A DNA stretch of 64,000 nucleotides from Oceanimonas sp052119705 (GCF_052119705.1 NZ_JBGQOP010000013.1:1-64000), one strand, 5' to 3'. Counted from the first letter of the stretch, positions 34,527-43,972 are shown. The notes: a model not told the origin generated them from the sequence alone. Made by a program: numbers and translations.

Positions 34527-35231
34527 CTAACCGCCTAAATACGCTTGGCGCACTTGCTCATTAACCAGCAACGCCTGCCCTGAGTCGGCCAAGATAATAC
34601 GACCGTTTTCCAACACATAGCCGCGATCGGCCAGATGCAGCGCTTGATTAGCATTTTGCTCAACTAAAAAAATAGTCATGCCTTGCTCATCACGCAGTCG
34701 CGCTATGGTGGCAAAAATTTGGGTAATGATAATGGACGCCAGCCCCAGCGAAGGTTCATCGAGCAATAATAAGCGCGGTTTACTCATTAAGGCCCGGCCT
34801 ATGGCCAGCATTTGTTGCTCACCGCCCGACATAGTGCCCGCCCTTTGATGCATACGCTCTTTCAGCCGTGGAAACATCTCGTACACCTCGGCTAACAGGC
34901 CAGTATGTTCGTGCTTATCGACGAAAAACGCCCCCATATAGAGATTTTCTTCCACCGTTAGCCGCGCAAAGATCCGCCGCCCTTCCGGCACTATGGCGAT
35001 GTCGTGGCGCATTATGCTGGCGGTATCGAGACCGGTAATATCTTGGCCTTCAAACACCACTCGCCCTTGACTCGGTTTAGGATCGCCACATATGGTCATC
35101 ATTAAGGTGGTTTTGCCGGCGCCATTGGCGCCAATCAGGGTGACGATTTCGCCCTGCTCTATGTGCACAGTCACATCATGTAGCGCCTGAATCTTGCCAT
35201 AGCCCGCATTGATATTCTCCACATGCAGCAT
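34527..35231 (-). CDS. livF: Branched-chain amino acid ABC transporter ATPase LivF
   Basis: One of two ATPases of the high-affinity Leu/Ile/Val importer. The 234-residue protein has Walker A GANGAGKTT, the signature MSGGEQQM and Walker B LLLLDEPSLGL. LivF-type sequences such as NINAGYGKIQALHDV and LVEQNANQAL are diagnostic. It is the last gene of the livHMGF group, separated from livG by a spacer made of tandem repeats. Confidence 0.96.
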   Translation of the reverse strand: MLHVENINAGYGKIQALHDVTVHIEQGEIVTLIGANGAGKTTLMMTICGDPKPSQGRVVFEGQDITGLDTASIMRHDIAIVPEGRRIFARLTVEENLYMGAFFVDKHEHTGLLAEVYEMFPRLKERMHQRAGTMSGGEQQMLAIGRALMSKPRLLLLDEPSLGLASIIITQIFATIARLRDEQGMTIFLVEQNANQALHLADRGYVLENGRIILADSGQALLVNEQVRQAYLGG

Positions 35232-35346
35232 GTTCAGCTGTCTCCCTGTTCAGTTTTCATCCACGTTTAGCTTTCGCACATGTTTAGCTCTCACCCCAGC
35301 CTAACTTTCATCCATGTTCACTTTCACCCATATTTAACTTTCACCT
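35231..35346 (-). repeat. Degenerate 16-18 bp tandem repeat filling the livG-livF spacer
   Basis: Seven adjoining units (plus-strand consensus near TGTTTAACTTTCACCCA) start at 35231, 35247, 35264, 35281, 35299, 35315 and 35331. The first unit meets the livF ATG and includes its ribosome-site region; the last includes the livG stop codon and final codons. The spacer looks grown by duplication of the livG end. Confidence 0.8.
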
Positions 35347-36098
35347 AAGTAGGCTTTGATTACTTCGGCATTATTGCGCACTTGCTCAGGTGTGCCTTCG
35401 GCCAAGGGCCGACCTTGATTCACCACATAGATATAATCAGAAATACCCATTACCAGTTTCATATCGTGCTCAATTAATAAGATGCTCACCCCCTCGTTAT
35501 CACGCAAGTCGCGGATCAAATGGTTGAGTTCGTGCGTTTCATTCGGATTGAGGCCAGCAGCCGGCTCGTCTAGCATCAGCAACTGCGGTCGCGCCGCCAT
35601 GCAACGAGCAATTTCTAAGCGTCGCTGCTGGCCATAAGACAAATTATCTGCACTGCGGTTAGCAAACTCAGTGAGTCGTACTTTTTCTAACCAGTAATGC
35701 GCTAACGCAAGCCCTTCTCGTTCGGAACGACGAAACGCCGGCGTTTTAAACAATCCGGCTAAAAAATGGGTATTGAGATGCAGATGTTGCGCCACTAATA
35801 GATTTTCTAATACCGTCATTTCTTTAAATAAACGTACATGTTGAAAGGTACGCACCATGCCGAGGCGGGCAATTTTAAAGCCCGGCATGCCACAAATAGC
35901 CAGACCTTTAAATTGCACACTGCCGCCGCTGGGCCGATAAAAGCCCGATAAGCAGTTAAAGATGGTGGTTTTACCGGCACCATTGGGCCCGATAATAGAC
36001 ACGATTTGTTGTGCTTCTATGTTGAGCGCCACCTGGTCGACGGCCACCAAGCCGCCAAAGCGCATGCTCAGTTCACTGACACTTAATAAGGCCGTCAT
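35334..36098 (-). CDS. livG: Branched-chain amino acid ABC transporter ATPase LivG
   Basis: The second ATPase of the importer, 254 residues. Walker A GPNGAGKTT, signature LSYGQQRRLEIARC and Walker B LLMLDEPAAGLNP are intact, and the C-terminal segment VMGISDYIYVVNQGRPLAEGTPEQVRNN is typical of LivG. Its ATG overlaps the livM stop by four bases. The final codons lie in the repeat that separates it from livF. Confidence 0.96.
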   Translation of the reverse strand: MTALLSVSELSMRFGGLVAVDQVALNIEAQQIVSIIGPNGAGKTTIFNCLSGFYRPSGGSVQFKGLAICGMPGFKIARLGMVRTFQHVRLFKEMTVLENLLVAQHLHLNTHFLAGLFKTPAFRRSEREGLALAHYWLEKVRLTEFANRSADNLSYGQQRRLEIARCMAARPQLLMLDEPAAGLNPNETHELNHLIRDLRDNEGVSILLIEHDMKLVMGISDYIYVVNQGRPLAEGTPEQVRNNAEVIKAYLGES

Positions 36099-37336
36099 GG
36101 TTTTAACTCCAAATGGGGCCTGTGCATCGGCAACAAACCTTGGGGCCGCCAGATCATCATCAGCACCATTAGCAAGCCAAATAACAACATTCGATACTCG
36201 TTAAATTCCCGGGTGAGCTCTGGCAATATGGTCATCACGACAGCCGCTAATACCACACCGATTTGTGAACCCATGCCACCCAACACCACAATCGCCAAGA
36301 TAATAGCCGACTCAATAAACACGAACGACTCTGGGCTAATAAAGCCTTGGCGGGCGGCAAAGAAGCTGCCGGCAAAACCGGCAAAGGTCGCGCCTAAGGT
36401 AAAAGCACTCAGTTTGATTAGCGTCGGATTTAAGCCCAGCGAACGACAGGCAATTTCATCTTCGCGCAGCGCTTCCCAAGCGCGGCCTATGGGCATACGC
36501 AACAGGCGATTGATCACGAAAATGGTGAATATCACCAAGATCAGCGCCAATAAATAGAGAAAAATCACCTTATGATTGGAGTTATAGGCAATATTAAAGA
36601 AGTCGTGAAAGGTGTTATCGCCGCGACGATCAAATTGCAGACCAAACAAGGTAGGCTTAGGAATACCGGCTATGCCGTTAGGGCCGCCGGTAATGCCCGT
36701 CATATTGTTCAGCAAAATCCGAATAATCTCGCCAAAACCTAAGGTTACGATTGCCAGATAATCACCGCGCAAACGCAACACCGGAAAGCCGAGTAAGAAA
36801 CCAAATAATGCCGCCATGGCGCCAGAGATCAACAAGCAGATCCAAAAATCTAGCCCAAAATAGGCATTCAGCAGCGCATAGCTGTAAGCGCCCACCGCAT
36901 AAAAGGCCACGTAACCTAGATCCAGCAAGCCTGCTAAGCCCACCACTACGTTTAGCCCTAAGCCCAGCATCACATAAATCAGCGTTAAGGTGGCCAAATC
37001 CACGGCACCGCGTGAGCCCATAAAAGGCCAGACCAATAAGGTGATCAACACTAATACGGTGAGCATGCGATACAGGCCTGGTCGCTCTTGTGGCGCCGGC
37101 AGTGCAAAATTGCCTTTGCGGCCTAACAGGCCAGAGAGCCATTGCCGTAACTTGTTATGAAACAACTGAGCCAAAAACACTAATCCCACACCTAGCGCCA
37201 GCCACTGCCAGGTGCTATCTAAGCGATTGGTCACCACAAGTTGCGTGCCGACGGTTTCGAGTCTAAAACCCAGTAACCAGCCCGCCAGCACCAAAAATAA
37301 TAGGCTGGCCAGCATTGCAGATTTAATCGTATTCAT
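36095..37336 (-). CDS. livM: Branched-chain amino acid ABC transporter permease LivM
   Basis: Inner-membrane permease, 413 residues. The long N-terminal extension with two extra helices (about 8-25, 43-62) and the LivM core (LNVVVGLAGLLDLGYVAFYAVGAY, LRLRGDYLAIVTLGFGEI, RMPIGRAWEALREDEIACRSLG) are clear. The EAA-type loop AWEALREDEIA contacts the ATPases. It overlaps livH and livG by four bases on each side. Confidence 0.95.
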   Translation of the reverse strand: MNTIKSAMLASLLFLVLAGWLLGFRLETVGTQLVVTNRLDSTWQWLALGVGLVFLAQLFHNKLRQWLSGLLGRKGNFALPAPQERPGLYRMLTVLVLITLLVWPFMGSRGAVDLATLTLIYVMLGLGLNVVVGLAGLLDLGYVAFYAVGAYSYALLNAYFGLDFWICLLISGAMAALFGFLLGFPVLRLRGDYLAIVTLGFGEIIRILLNNMTGITGGPNGIAGIPKPTLFGLQFDRRGDNTFHDFFNIAYNSNHKVIFLYLLALILVIFTIFVINRLLRMPIGRAWEALREDEIACRSLGLNPTLIKLSAFTLGATFAGFAGSFFAARQGFISPESFVFIESAIILAIVVLGGMGSQIGVVLAAVVMTILPELTREFNEYRMLLFGLLMVLMMIWRPQGLLPMHRPHLELKP

Positions 37337-38256
37337 ACTTTTTCTACCTCCGGCTTACCTAAGATGCCGGTTGGCATAAATAGTAGTACGGCTATCAGTA
37401 GGCCAAATGAGACTACGTCTTTGTATTCGGTACTGAAATACGCGCCCGTCATGGCTTCGGTCACTCCTAATAACACGCCGCCAATGACGGCGCCGGGAAT
37501 GCTACCTATACCGCCCAACACCGCGGCGGTAAAAGCTTTGAGCCCCGCCATAAAACCTATGTAGGGATTAATCACGCCATAATAAGACCCCAATAACACG
37601 CCCGCTACTGCGGCCAATGCCGCGCCAATCACGAAGGTCAGCGAAATCACCGTATTACTGTTGATGCCGAGTAGGTTGGCCATCTGCAAATCTTCGGCGC
37701 AGGCACGGCATGCCCGGCCCATGCGCGAGCGCGAGATAAACCACGACAAGAGCGCCATGGTGACTAAGGTAATAACGAAGATAATCAGTTGCATATAAGA
37801 CAAAGACGCCTGAAAGTCGCCTTCACCAAAATTCCAGCCGCCGGAGATCAGGCGCGGCATGGCGATATCGCGCGAACCTTGAAACAGTCGCATCATATTT
37901 TGTAGAAATATCGACATGCCGATGGCGGAGATCAGCGCTATTAATCGTTTACTGCCACGCAGCGGTCGATACGCTACCCGTTCGATGGAGTAGCCGTAGA
38001 CGCTGGTTAAAATAATGCTTGCCAAGAAGGCACAGGTTAATAGCAGCAAGGTGCTGTCTATGCCCAACATCAGCAGGCCAGTCATCACCATAAAAGACGC
38101 GTAGGCACCTATCATATATACCTCGCCGTGGGCGAAGTTGATCATGCCGATAATGCCATAGACCATGGTGTAGCCGATGGCGATCAGGGCATAGGTGCTG
38201 CCTATGGTGAGACCGTTGAGGAGTTGTTGAGTAAAATACAACAGAGGCTCAGACAT
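37333..38256 (-). CDS. livH: Branched-chain amino acid ABC transporter permease LivH
   Basis: Inner-membrane permease, 307 residues from ATG 38256 (AAGGAACTC upstream), starting MSEPLLYFTQQLLNGLTIGS. Family segments GYTMVYGIIGMINFAHGEVYMIGAY, RACAEDLQMANLLGIN (ATPase contact) and GSYYGVINPYIGFMAGLKAFTAAVLGGIGSI are present. The open frame upstream of this ATG runs into the leader and is not family sequence. It heads the livHMGF group. Confidence 0.96.
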   Translation of the reverse strand: MSEPLLYFTQQLLNGLTIGSTYALIAIGYTMVYGIIGMINFAHGEVYMIGAYASFMVMTGLLMLGIDSTLLLLTCAFLASIILTSVYGYSIERVAYRPLRGSKRLIALISAIGMSIFLQNMMRLFQGSRDIAMPRLISGGWNFGEGDFQASLSYMQLIIFVITLVTMALLSWFISRSRMGRACRACAEDLQMANLLGINSNTVISLTFVIGAALAAVAGVLLGSYYGVINPYIGFMAGLKAFTAAVLGGIGSIPGAVIGGVLLGVTEAMTGAYFSTEYKDVVSFGLLIAVLLFMPTGILGKPEVEKV

Positions 38257-38373
38257 ACCAGAGTTCCTTGTCGTAAGTGCAGGTTGCAGGCAGGTGTTAG
38301 CTGCAAACGAGCGCTTAAACACAGACTGTCCCGCTCGGCTGAATTAAGAGGCGATTTAGTCGAGTGGCAGATC

Positions 38374-38398
38374 AAAAAAGCTCGCCCTAAGGCGAGCT
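38374..38398 (-). terminator. Terminator between livJ and livH
   Basis: Minus-strand stem AGCTCGCC/GGCGAGCT with a 3-base loop followed by six T. It probably lowers transport-gene expression relative to the abundant binding protein. Confidence 0.9.
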
Positions 38399-38404
38399 GA
38401 TGAT

Positions 38405-39532
38405 TTACATCTGTGTCGAGGTGCCGTCTTTATGCCACTCAAACACCCCAAATTCGAAACCGACTAAGTCGCCTTTTTCGTCCCAAGATAAGGGCCCCAT
38501 TACCGTATTCACCGGCTCGGCGCGTAACGCCTTCGCCACGGCTTCTGGATCTGGGCCCGCTCGTTTCACGCCCTCGGCTATGGCTTCTACAGCGGCATAA
38601 GTAGTCCACACAAAAGGACCACTGGCGTCTAAGCCTTTCGCCTCAATCGCCTTCACTATCTCGGCGTTTGCCGAGTCCAGATCGTATTTTTTCGGCAAGG
38701 TAACCAGCAAGCCTTCCGACGCATCACCGGCAATGGAGGTAATGTCTTTATGGCCCACGCCTTCTGGCCCCATAAAGCGCGCCTTAAAGCCTCGCTCTGC
38801 CGCTTGCCGCAAGATAAGCCCAAGTTCAGGGTGATAACCGCCATAATAGACAAAGTCCACCTTATCTCTTTGCAGTTTGGCCACCAAAGTAGAGAAGTCT
38901 TTATCTCCTGAAGTCACGCCTTCGTAGGCAACTACCTCAACGCCCGCCGCTTTGAGTTCGTCCCGTACGCTGGCGGCTAAGCCTTCACCGTATTGTTTTT
39001 TATCGTGAATAATGGCGATACGCTCAGGTTTGGCTTTCTCTAGAATATATTTTGCCGCCGTCGGACCCTGATCACTGTCCAGACCTATGGTGCGCATGAC
39101 TAGCGGCAAGTCGCGCTCCGTGATCACCGGGTTAGTGGAGGCGGGCGTGATCATCATAATGCCTTCATCGTCGTATACATCTGAAGCCGGCAAGGTACTG
39201 TCGGAGCACAAGTGGCCCACTACAAAGAGGATATTGTCATTGACCACTTTATTGGCCACCGCCACCGCCTGCTTAGGGTCGCAAGCATCATCGTATTCTG
39301 TAGCCTCTAAGGTGTAATCCCCCAAAGTGCCGGACTTATTTAGCAGCTCCACCGCCATGCGACCACCGGTAAATTCCATATCACCGTATTGCGCCACCGC
39401 CCCCGTAACAGGGCCGGCAATGGCTATTTTCACCGTCTCGGCCGCCACCGCAAATACGGCACCACCACCTAAGGCTACCGTGGTCGCCATAGATATGGCC
39501 GTGGCCAGTGTTTTTTTATTCCATGTGCTCAT
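38405..39532 (-). CDS. livJ: Branched-chain amino acid periplasmic binding protein
   Basis: Periplasmic receptor (Leu/Ile/Val-binding type) that feeds LivHMGF. The 375 residues include a signal peptide cleaved near FAVAAE and a two-lobed type-1 binding domain beginning VKIAIAGPVTGAVAQYG. FVVGHLCSDSTLPASDVY and MITPASTNPVITERDLP are typical ligand-site segments of LivJ/LivK. AGGGAAGCGAG precedes the ATG. The strong terminator just after the gene suggests differential expression from livHMGF. LivJ and LivK cannot be told apart here. Confidence 0.94.
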   Translation of the reverse strand: MSTWNKKTLATAISMATTVALGGGAVFAVAAETVKIAIAGPVTGAVAQYGDMEFTGGRMAVELLNKSGTLGDYTLEATEYDDACDPKQAVAVANKVVNDNILFVVGHLCSDSTLPASDVYDDEGIMMITPASTNPVITERDLPLVMRTIGLDSDQGPTAAKYILEKAKPERIAIIHDKKQYGEGLAASVRDELKAAGVEVVAYEGVTSGDKDFSTLVAKLQRDKVDFVYYGGYHPELGLILRQAAERGFKARFMGPEGVGHKDITSIAGDASEGLLVTLPKKYDLDSANAEIVKAIEAKGLDASGPFVWTTYAAVEAIAEGVKRAGPDPEAVAKALRAEPVNTVMGPLSWDEKGDLVGFEFGVFEWHKDGTSTQM

Positions 39533-39780
39533 CTCGCTTCCCTCTGTCCATTGAGTGACTGCGCCGGAATGAGTCCGGACTGTTCTTTTTCTAACCCGAG
39601 CTTGGCTATTTCACAAGCGAAATGCGTCAAGCAACGCCCAAGGGCTGACACAAATACAAAAGTTGTGAGGTAAGCCGCCGTTTACGGCCTATTTTTTACT
39701 GCCTAATTTTTGCTGCCTGAGCTTTGTCGCCCAAATAAGAATAGACCCATTCGAGCAATGTGTGTGTGAGCAACAAGCAT
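39533..39780. other. livJ promoter region with a 14-base tandem repeat
   Basis: No gene is seen. It must hold the livJ promoter on the minus strand. Three 14-base units lie at 39693-39706, 39707-39720 and 39721-39734 (TTTTTACTGCCTAA, TTTTTGCTGCCTGA, GCTTTGTCGCCCAA). Confidence 0.55.
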
Positions 39781-39816
39781 AAAAAACCAAGACCTATAAG
39801 ATAAAGTCTTGGTTTT
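39781..39816 (-). terminator. Terminator after tdh
   Basis: An 11-bp perfect stem AAAACCAAGAC/GTCTTGGTTTT with a 12-base loop and a T run on the minus strand. Confidence 0.9.
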
Positions 39817-39868
39817 AATGGCGTTAAGTAGCAAGAATAACTAGCGCCGCCCTATTTAATAATGCAAT

Positions 39869-40894
39869 TTAGCTCCAGTCGAGGATCACCTTGCCAGACT
39901 GGCCGGAGCGCATGGCGTCGAAACCTTGCTGAAAATCATCCACCTTAAAGTGATGGGTGATCATGGGGCTTAAATCCAAACCCGATTGAATAAGGCTGGC
40001 CATCTTGTACCAAGTTTCAAACATCTCGCGGCCATAAATACCCTTCAGCACTAAGCCTTTGAAGATAACTTGGGTCCAGTCGATGGCCATCTCGCTGGGC
40101 GGTATGCCCAGCATGGCAATTTTGCCGCCGTGGTTCATCTTATCCAGCATGTCTCTGAAAGCTGCGGGCACGCCGGACATTTCCAGCCCCACATCGAAAC
40201 CTTCGGTCATGCCTAACTCATGCATGACAGTATCAAGCGCCTCTTCAGCTACGTTTACCGCTCGAGTGACGCCCATCTGGCGCGCCAGACTCAATCGGTA
40301 TTCATTTACATCCGTGATCACCACGTGTCGCGCGCCCACATGCCGCGCCACGGCGGCGGCCATAATACCTATGGGCCCAGCTCCCGTGATCAGCACATCT
40401 TCGCCCACTAAATCAAACGACAGAGCGGTATGCACCGCATTACCGAAAGGGTCGAAAATAGCCGCTAAATCGTCGGTCACTTCATCGGGTAATTTAAAGG
40501 CGTTAAAAGCGGGGATCACTAAGTATTCGGCGAAGGCACCTTGGCGATTGACGCCTACGCCCACGGTATTACGGCACAAATGAGTGCGACCGGCACGGCA
40601 ATTTCGACAATGGCCGCAGGTGATATGACCTTCGCCCGATACTCTGTCGCCCACCGCAAAGCCACGTACCTCTTGGCCCATGGCCACTACTTCACCTACG
40701 TATTCATGGCCCACCACCATGGGCACGGGAATGGTGTTTTGCGACCAAGCATCCCAGTTATAAATATGAATATCGGTGCCGCAAATGGCGGTCTTGCGAA
40801 TTTTAATTAACAAGTCGTTATGGCCGACCTCAGGCTCGGGCACGTCTGTCATCCAGATACCGGGTTCGGCTTTTAATTTGGCTAAGGCTTTCAT
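39869..40894 (-). CDS. tdh: L-threonine 3-dehydrogenase
   Basis: Zinc-dependent medium-chain dehydrogenase converting threonine to 2-amino-3-oxobutyrate with NAD+. The 341 residues equal the E. coli length. The catalytic zinc ligand Cys38 (ICGTDIHIYNWD) and GHEYVGEV are present, as are the structural zinc cysteines (HITCGHCRNCRAGRTHLC) and the Rossmann motif GAGPIGIMAA. AAGGAG precedes the ATG. It follows kbl after nine bases; together they degrade threonine to glycine and acetyl-CoA. Confidence 0.98.
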   Translation of the reverse strand: MKALAKLKAEPGIWMTDVPEPEVGHNDLLIKIRKTAICGTDIHIYNWDAWSQNTIPVPMVVGHEYVGEVVAMGQEVRGFAVGDRVSGEGHITCGHCRNCRAGRTHLCRNTVGVGVNRQGAFAEYLVIPAFNAFKLPDEVTDDLAAIFDPFGNAVHTALSFDLVGEDVLITGAGPIGIMAAAVARHVGARHVVITDVNEYRLSLARQMGVTRAVNVAEEALDTVMHELGMTEGFDVGLEMSGVPAAFRDMLDKMNHGGKIAMLGIPPSEMAIDWTQVIFKGLVLKGIYGREMFETWYKMASLIQSGLDLSPMITHHFKVDDFQQGFDAMRSGQSGKVILDWS

Positions 40895-40903
40895 GGGCGC
40901 TCC

Positions 40904-42106
40904 TTACACTCTTTGTTCGATAACGTTTAGTTCACGGCCCACGGTAATAAAGGCAGTAATGGCTTTATCCAGCTGTTCGCGACTGTGCGCCGCCGACATC
41001 TGAGTACGAATTCGCGCCTGACCGTTCGGCACCACAGGAAAGGAAAAACCAATCACGTAAATACCTGACGCCAATAAACGCGTCGACATCTCACTCGCTA
41101 AGGCCGCATCACCCAGCATCACCGGAATAATGGCGTGATCCTTGCCGGCCAAGGTAAAGCCGGCGGCCGTCATGTGCTGGCGAAAATACGCACTGTTCTC
41201 GCGTACTTTTTCGCGCAGCGCAGCGCCCTCTTTTAGCATCTCCAGCACCTTAATGGAGGCTGCTACTATGGCCGGCGCCACCGAATTGGAGAAAAGATAA
41301 GGCCGTGAGCGTTGGCGCAACCAGTCGATCACTTCTTGCTTGCCCGAGGTATAGCCGCCCGAGGCGCCGCCTAAAGCCTTGCCCAGAGTGCCGGTAATTA
41401 AATCCACCCGCCCCATCACTTGGCAATATTCAGGGGTGCCGCGACCGTGTTCACCGACGAACCCCACGGCATGAGAGTCATCCACCATCACCATGGCGCC
41501 ATATTGCTCGGCCAAGTCACAGATAGCAGACAAGTTCGCAATCACGCCGTCCATCGAGAACACGCCATCGGTGGCAATCAGCGTAAAACGTGCGCCATCC
41601 GCTTTTGCCTGTTTTAGCTGGGCTTCCAAGTCGTGCATGTCGTTATTTGCATAGCGATAACGTTTAGCCTTGCACAGCCGCACGCCATCGATAATGGAAG
41701 CGTGATTGAGGGCATCGGAAATAATGGCGTCTTCGGGGCCGAGCAGGGTTTCAAATAAACCCGTGTTGGCATCAAAGCAGGAGGTATAGAGAATGGTGTC
41801 TTCCATGCCGAGAAAGGCAGAAAGGTCGGCTTCTAACCGTTTATGCAAGTCTTGGGTACCGCAGATAAAGCGCACCGAGGCCATGCCAAAGCCGTGACTA
41901 TCGAGCCCAAGTTTTGCGGCTTTAATCAGCTCAGGATGATTGGCCAGCCCTAGATAATTGTTGGCGCAAAAGTTAATGACCTCTTGGTCGCCCACCTCTA
42001 TGGCTGCACTTTGTGGCGAGCTAATGATGCGTTCTTGCTTAAACAGACCCTCGGCTTGGGTTTGTGCAAGCTGTGCGGATAAATGAGCATAAAATGCCGC
42101 TGACAT
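40904..42106 (-). CDS. kbl: Glycine C-acetyltransferase (2-amino-3-ketobutyrate CoA ligase)
   Basis: PLP enzyme that cleaves 2-amino-3-oxobutyrate with CoA to glycine and acetyl-CoA. The 400-residue protein has NFCANNYLGLANHPEL, SVRFICGTQDLHKRLE, DDSHAVGFVGEHGRGT and the PLP lysine region TGTLGKALGGASGGYTSG. AGGAG precedes the ATG. It is the first gene of the kbl-tdh operon. Confidence 0.97.
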   Translation of the reverse strand: MSAAFYAHLSAQLAQTQAEGLFKQERIISSPQSAAIEVGDQEVINFCANNYLGLANHPELIKAAKLGLDSHGFGMASVRFICGTQDLHKRLEADLSAFLGMEDTILYTSCFDANTGLFETLLGPEDAIISDALNHASIIDGVRLCKAKRYRYANNDMHDLEAQLKQAKADGARFTLIATDGVFSMDGVIANLSAICDLAEQYGAMVMVDDSHAVGFVGEHGRGTPEYCQVMGRVDLITGTLGKALGGASGGYTSGKQEVIDWLRQRSRPYLFSNSVAPAIVAASIKVLEMLKEGAALREKVRENSAYFRQHMTAAGFTLAGKDHAIIPVMLGDAALASEMSTRLLASGIYVIGFSFPVVPNGQARIRTQMSAAHSREQLDKAITAFITVGRELNVIEQRV

Positions 42107-42201
42107 AGGGAACTCCTGGGATCAAGCTGACGACTTAGGGTTATTTATCTCACTTTACTCCTCAAGCTTAGATTTACCACAGAGTATTCCACTGACCTGC
42201 A

Positions 42202-42876
42202 TTACTTGTGAAAGGGATCACTGGGTTTGGCCGCCAGCGCCTGATAATGTGCCATCAAACCCGCCAATTCCAGACCAAGCTCTGGGTGAAAATACGGCTT
42301 CAGCAGTAACAACACCCGCGACACGCCCCCATACAATACGGCTTGACTAATGTGCGGCGTGAGTGATTGCGCCGTTTGATAACTCACCCAGAACGACGCC
42401 AGCATTTTCAGCACATCGGTAAGCGGCGCTATCTCAGCATCGGGAATGGCTAACACTTGCTGTCGGTTAAGCTCACGCAGCAAGGCCTGCAAGTTCACGG
42501 TCAGCGCTTGCTGCACCGCCAAGTATTGCTGATGCAGTTCGGGGTCACGGCGTAAAATATCGTTGAGGTTGGCGTAGAAAAAGCGAAATTCCCACATCAC
42601 ATAGAAAGTGGCATCCAAATAGTGAAACCACAGCGCCGGACTCGCCGGATTACTATTTTCAAGCGCCATTTGCGGCGTAAAGCTTTTGCGTAAATGCGCA
42701 CTGTATTGCAAGAAAATGCCGGCGATAATGTGGTTTTTATTACGAAAATGGTAATACAGGTTGCCAGGGCTCATGCCCAAGTGCGCCGCTATGTGATTGG
42801 TGGTGACATTCGCTTCGCCTTGCTCATTGAATAACTGTAAGGCAGCCGTCAAGATCCGTTCTTTGGTTTTTATCAT
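42202..42876 (-). CDS. TetR-family transcriptional regulator
   Basis: A 224-residue regulator. The N-terminal helix-turn-helix is clear (TKERILTAALQLFNEQG ... TTNHIAAHLGMSPGNLYYHF), followed by a helical ligand-binding domain (WFHYLDATFYVMWEFRFFY). The ligand and targets are unknown. The ATG at 42876 is preferred over a TTG three codons upstream. It lies 95 bases upstream of kbl on the same strand, so control of threonine degradation is possible but unproven. It is divergent from hldD. Confidence 0.85.
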   Translation of the reverse strand: MIKTKERILTAALQLFNEQGEANVTTNHIAAHLGMSPGNLYYHFRNKNHIIAGIFLQYSAHLRKSFTPQMALENSNPASPALWFHYLDATFYVMWEFRFFYANLNDILRRDPELHQQYLAVQQALTVNLQALLRELNRQQVLAIPDAEIAPLTDVLKMLASFWVSYQTAQSLTPHISQAVLYGGVSRVLLLLKPYFHPELGLELAGLMAHYQALAAKPSDPFHK

Positions 42877-43018
42877 AGGCACCAAACGCTCAAGGTTAGT
42901 TGACTCAAATATAACACAGGCCGCCGAGTTGGTTTTCTAGCGACCAAGCGTGATAAACTGACATTAATTTTACTTTATGCGTGATGCCGGACTCTCCGGC
43001 CAACCAGAGGCAAATCTG

Positions 43019-43972
43019 ATGATCATAGTAACTGGCGGCGCCGGCTTTATCGGCAGTAACCTAGTAAAAACCCTCAATGACCAAGGCCGCACCGATGTTG
43101 TGGTCATCGATGACCTCACAGATGGCACCAAGTTCGTCAATCTTGTGGACTTAACCATCGCCGACTACCTCGACAAAGACGAGTTTATTCAGCGCATTTT
43201 CTCCGGTGACGACTTTGAAGAATGGGGCGGCATCGAAGCCATTTTTCATGAAGGCGCCTGTTCAGCCACTACCGAGTGGGACGGCAAGTTTATGATGGAA
43301 AATAACTATCAGTATTCAAAAGACTTGCTGCATTACTGTGTCGAGCGCGAAATTCCATTTATTTATGCCTCCTCTGCCGCCACCTATGGCGGGCGCAACG
43401 ACAACTTCATCGAAGAGCCGCAATATGAACAGCCGCTCAACGTCTATGGCTATTCTAAGCAATTGTTCGACCAATACGTGCGTCGCTTGATGCCAGAAAT
43501 AAACTCACAAGTAGTGGGCTTAAAGTACTTCAACGTGTATGGCCCGCGCGAGCAGCATAAAGGCGGCATGTCCAGCGTAGCGTTTCACCTCAACACTCAA
43601 CTGCATAAAGGCGAAAATCCTAAGTTATTCGCCGGTTGCGATGGTTTCCCCGATGGCGGCCAAATGCGCGACTTCATCTATGTAGAAGACGTATGCAAGG
43701 TCAACCTGTGGTTCTGGGAAAATCCAGCAGTCAGCGGCATCTTTAACTGCGGTACCGGCCAAGCCGAGCCCTTCCAAAACGTCGCCGAAGCCGTGATCAA
43801 GCACCACAACAAGGGCGAGATTGAATACATTCCTTTCCCTGAGCAGTTAAAAGGCCGCTACCAGAGCTTTACCCAAGCGGATCTTACCAAACTGCGCGCC
43901 GCCGGTTATCCGCACAGCTTTAAAACTGTGGCCGAAGGGACTGGCGAATATTTGGCTTGGCTGAATCGGTAA
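43019..43972 (+). CDS. hldD: ADP-L-glycero-D-manno-heptose 6-epimerase
   Basis: Makes the ADP-L,D-heptose donor for the LPS inner core. From ATG 43019 (AGAGG upstream) the 317-residue protein opens with the NADP-binding MIIVTGGAGFIGSNLVKTLN. The SDR catalytic elements are Ser in YASSAATYGG and the YGYSKQLFD Tyr-Lys pair; HEGACSATTEWDG and GPREQHKGGMSSVAFH are HldD-specific. It starts the LPS-core cluster. Confidence 0.97.
   Translation: MIIVTGGAGFIGSNLVKTLNDQGRTDVVVIDDLTDGTKFVNLVDLTIADYLDKDEFIQRIFSGDDFEEWGGIEAIFHEGACSATTEWDGKFMMENNYQYSKDLLHYCVEREIPFIYASSAATYGGRNDNFIEEPQYEQPLNVYGYSKQLFDQYVRRLMPEINSQVVGLKYFNVYGPREQHKGGMSSVAFHLNTQLHKGENPKLFAGCDGFPDGGQMRDFIYVEDVCKVNLWFWENPAVSGIFNCGTGQAEPFQNVAEAVIKHHNKGEIEYIPFPEQLKGRYQSFTQADLTKLRAAGYPHSFKTVAEGTGEYLAWLNR

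Noticed and set aside
35231..35346. livG-livF spacer as another heptamer array
   Set aside because: The units are 16-18 bases long and do not keep a 7-base phase, so it is treated as a separate tandem repeat.
40059..40583. 174-codon open frame opposite tdh
   Set aside because: It is a shadow of tdh codon bias on the other strand; the translation is Ser/Thr/Pro-rich with no domain.
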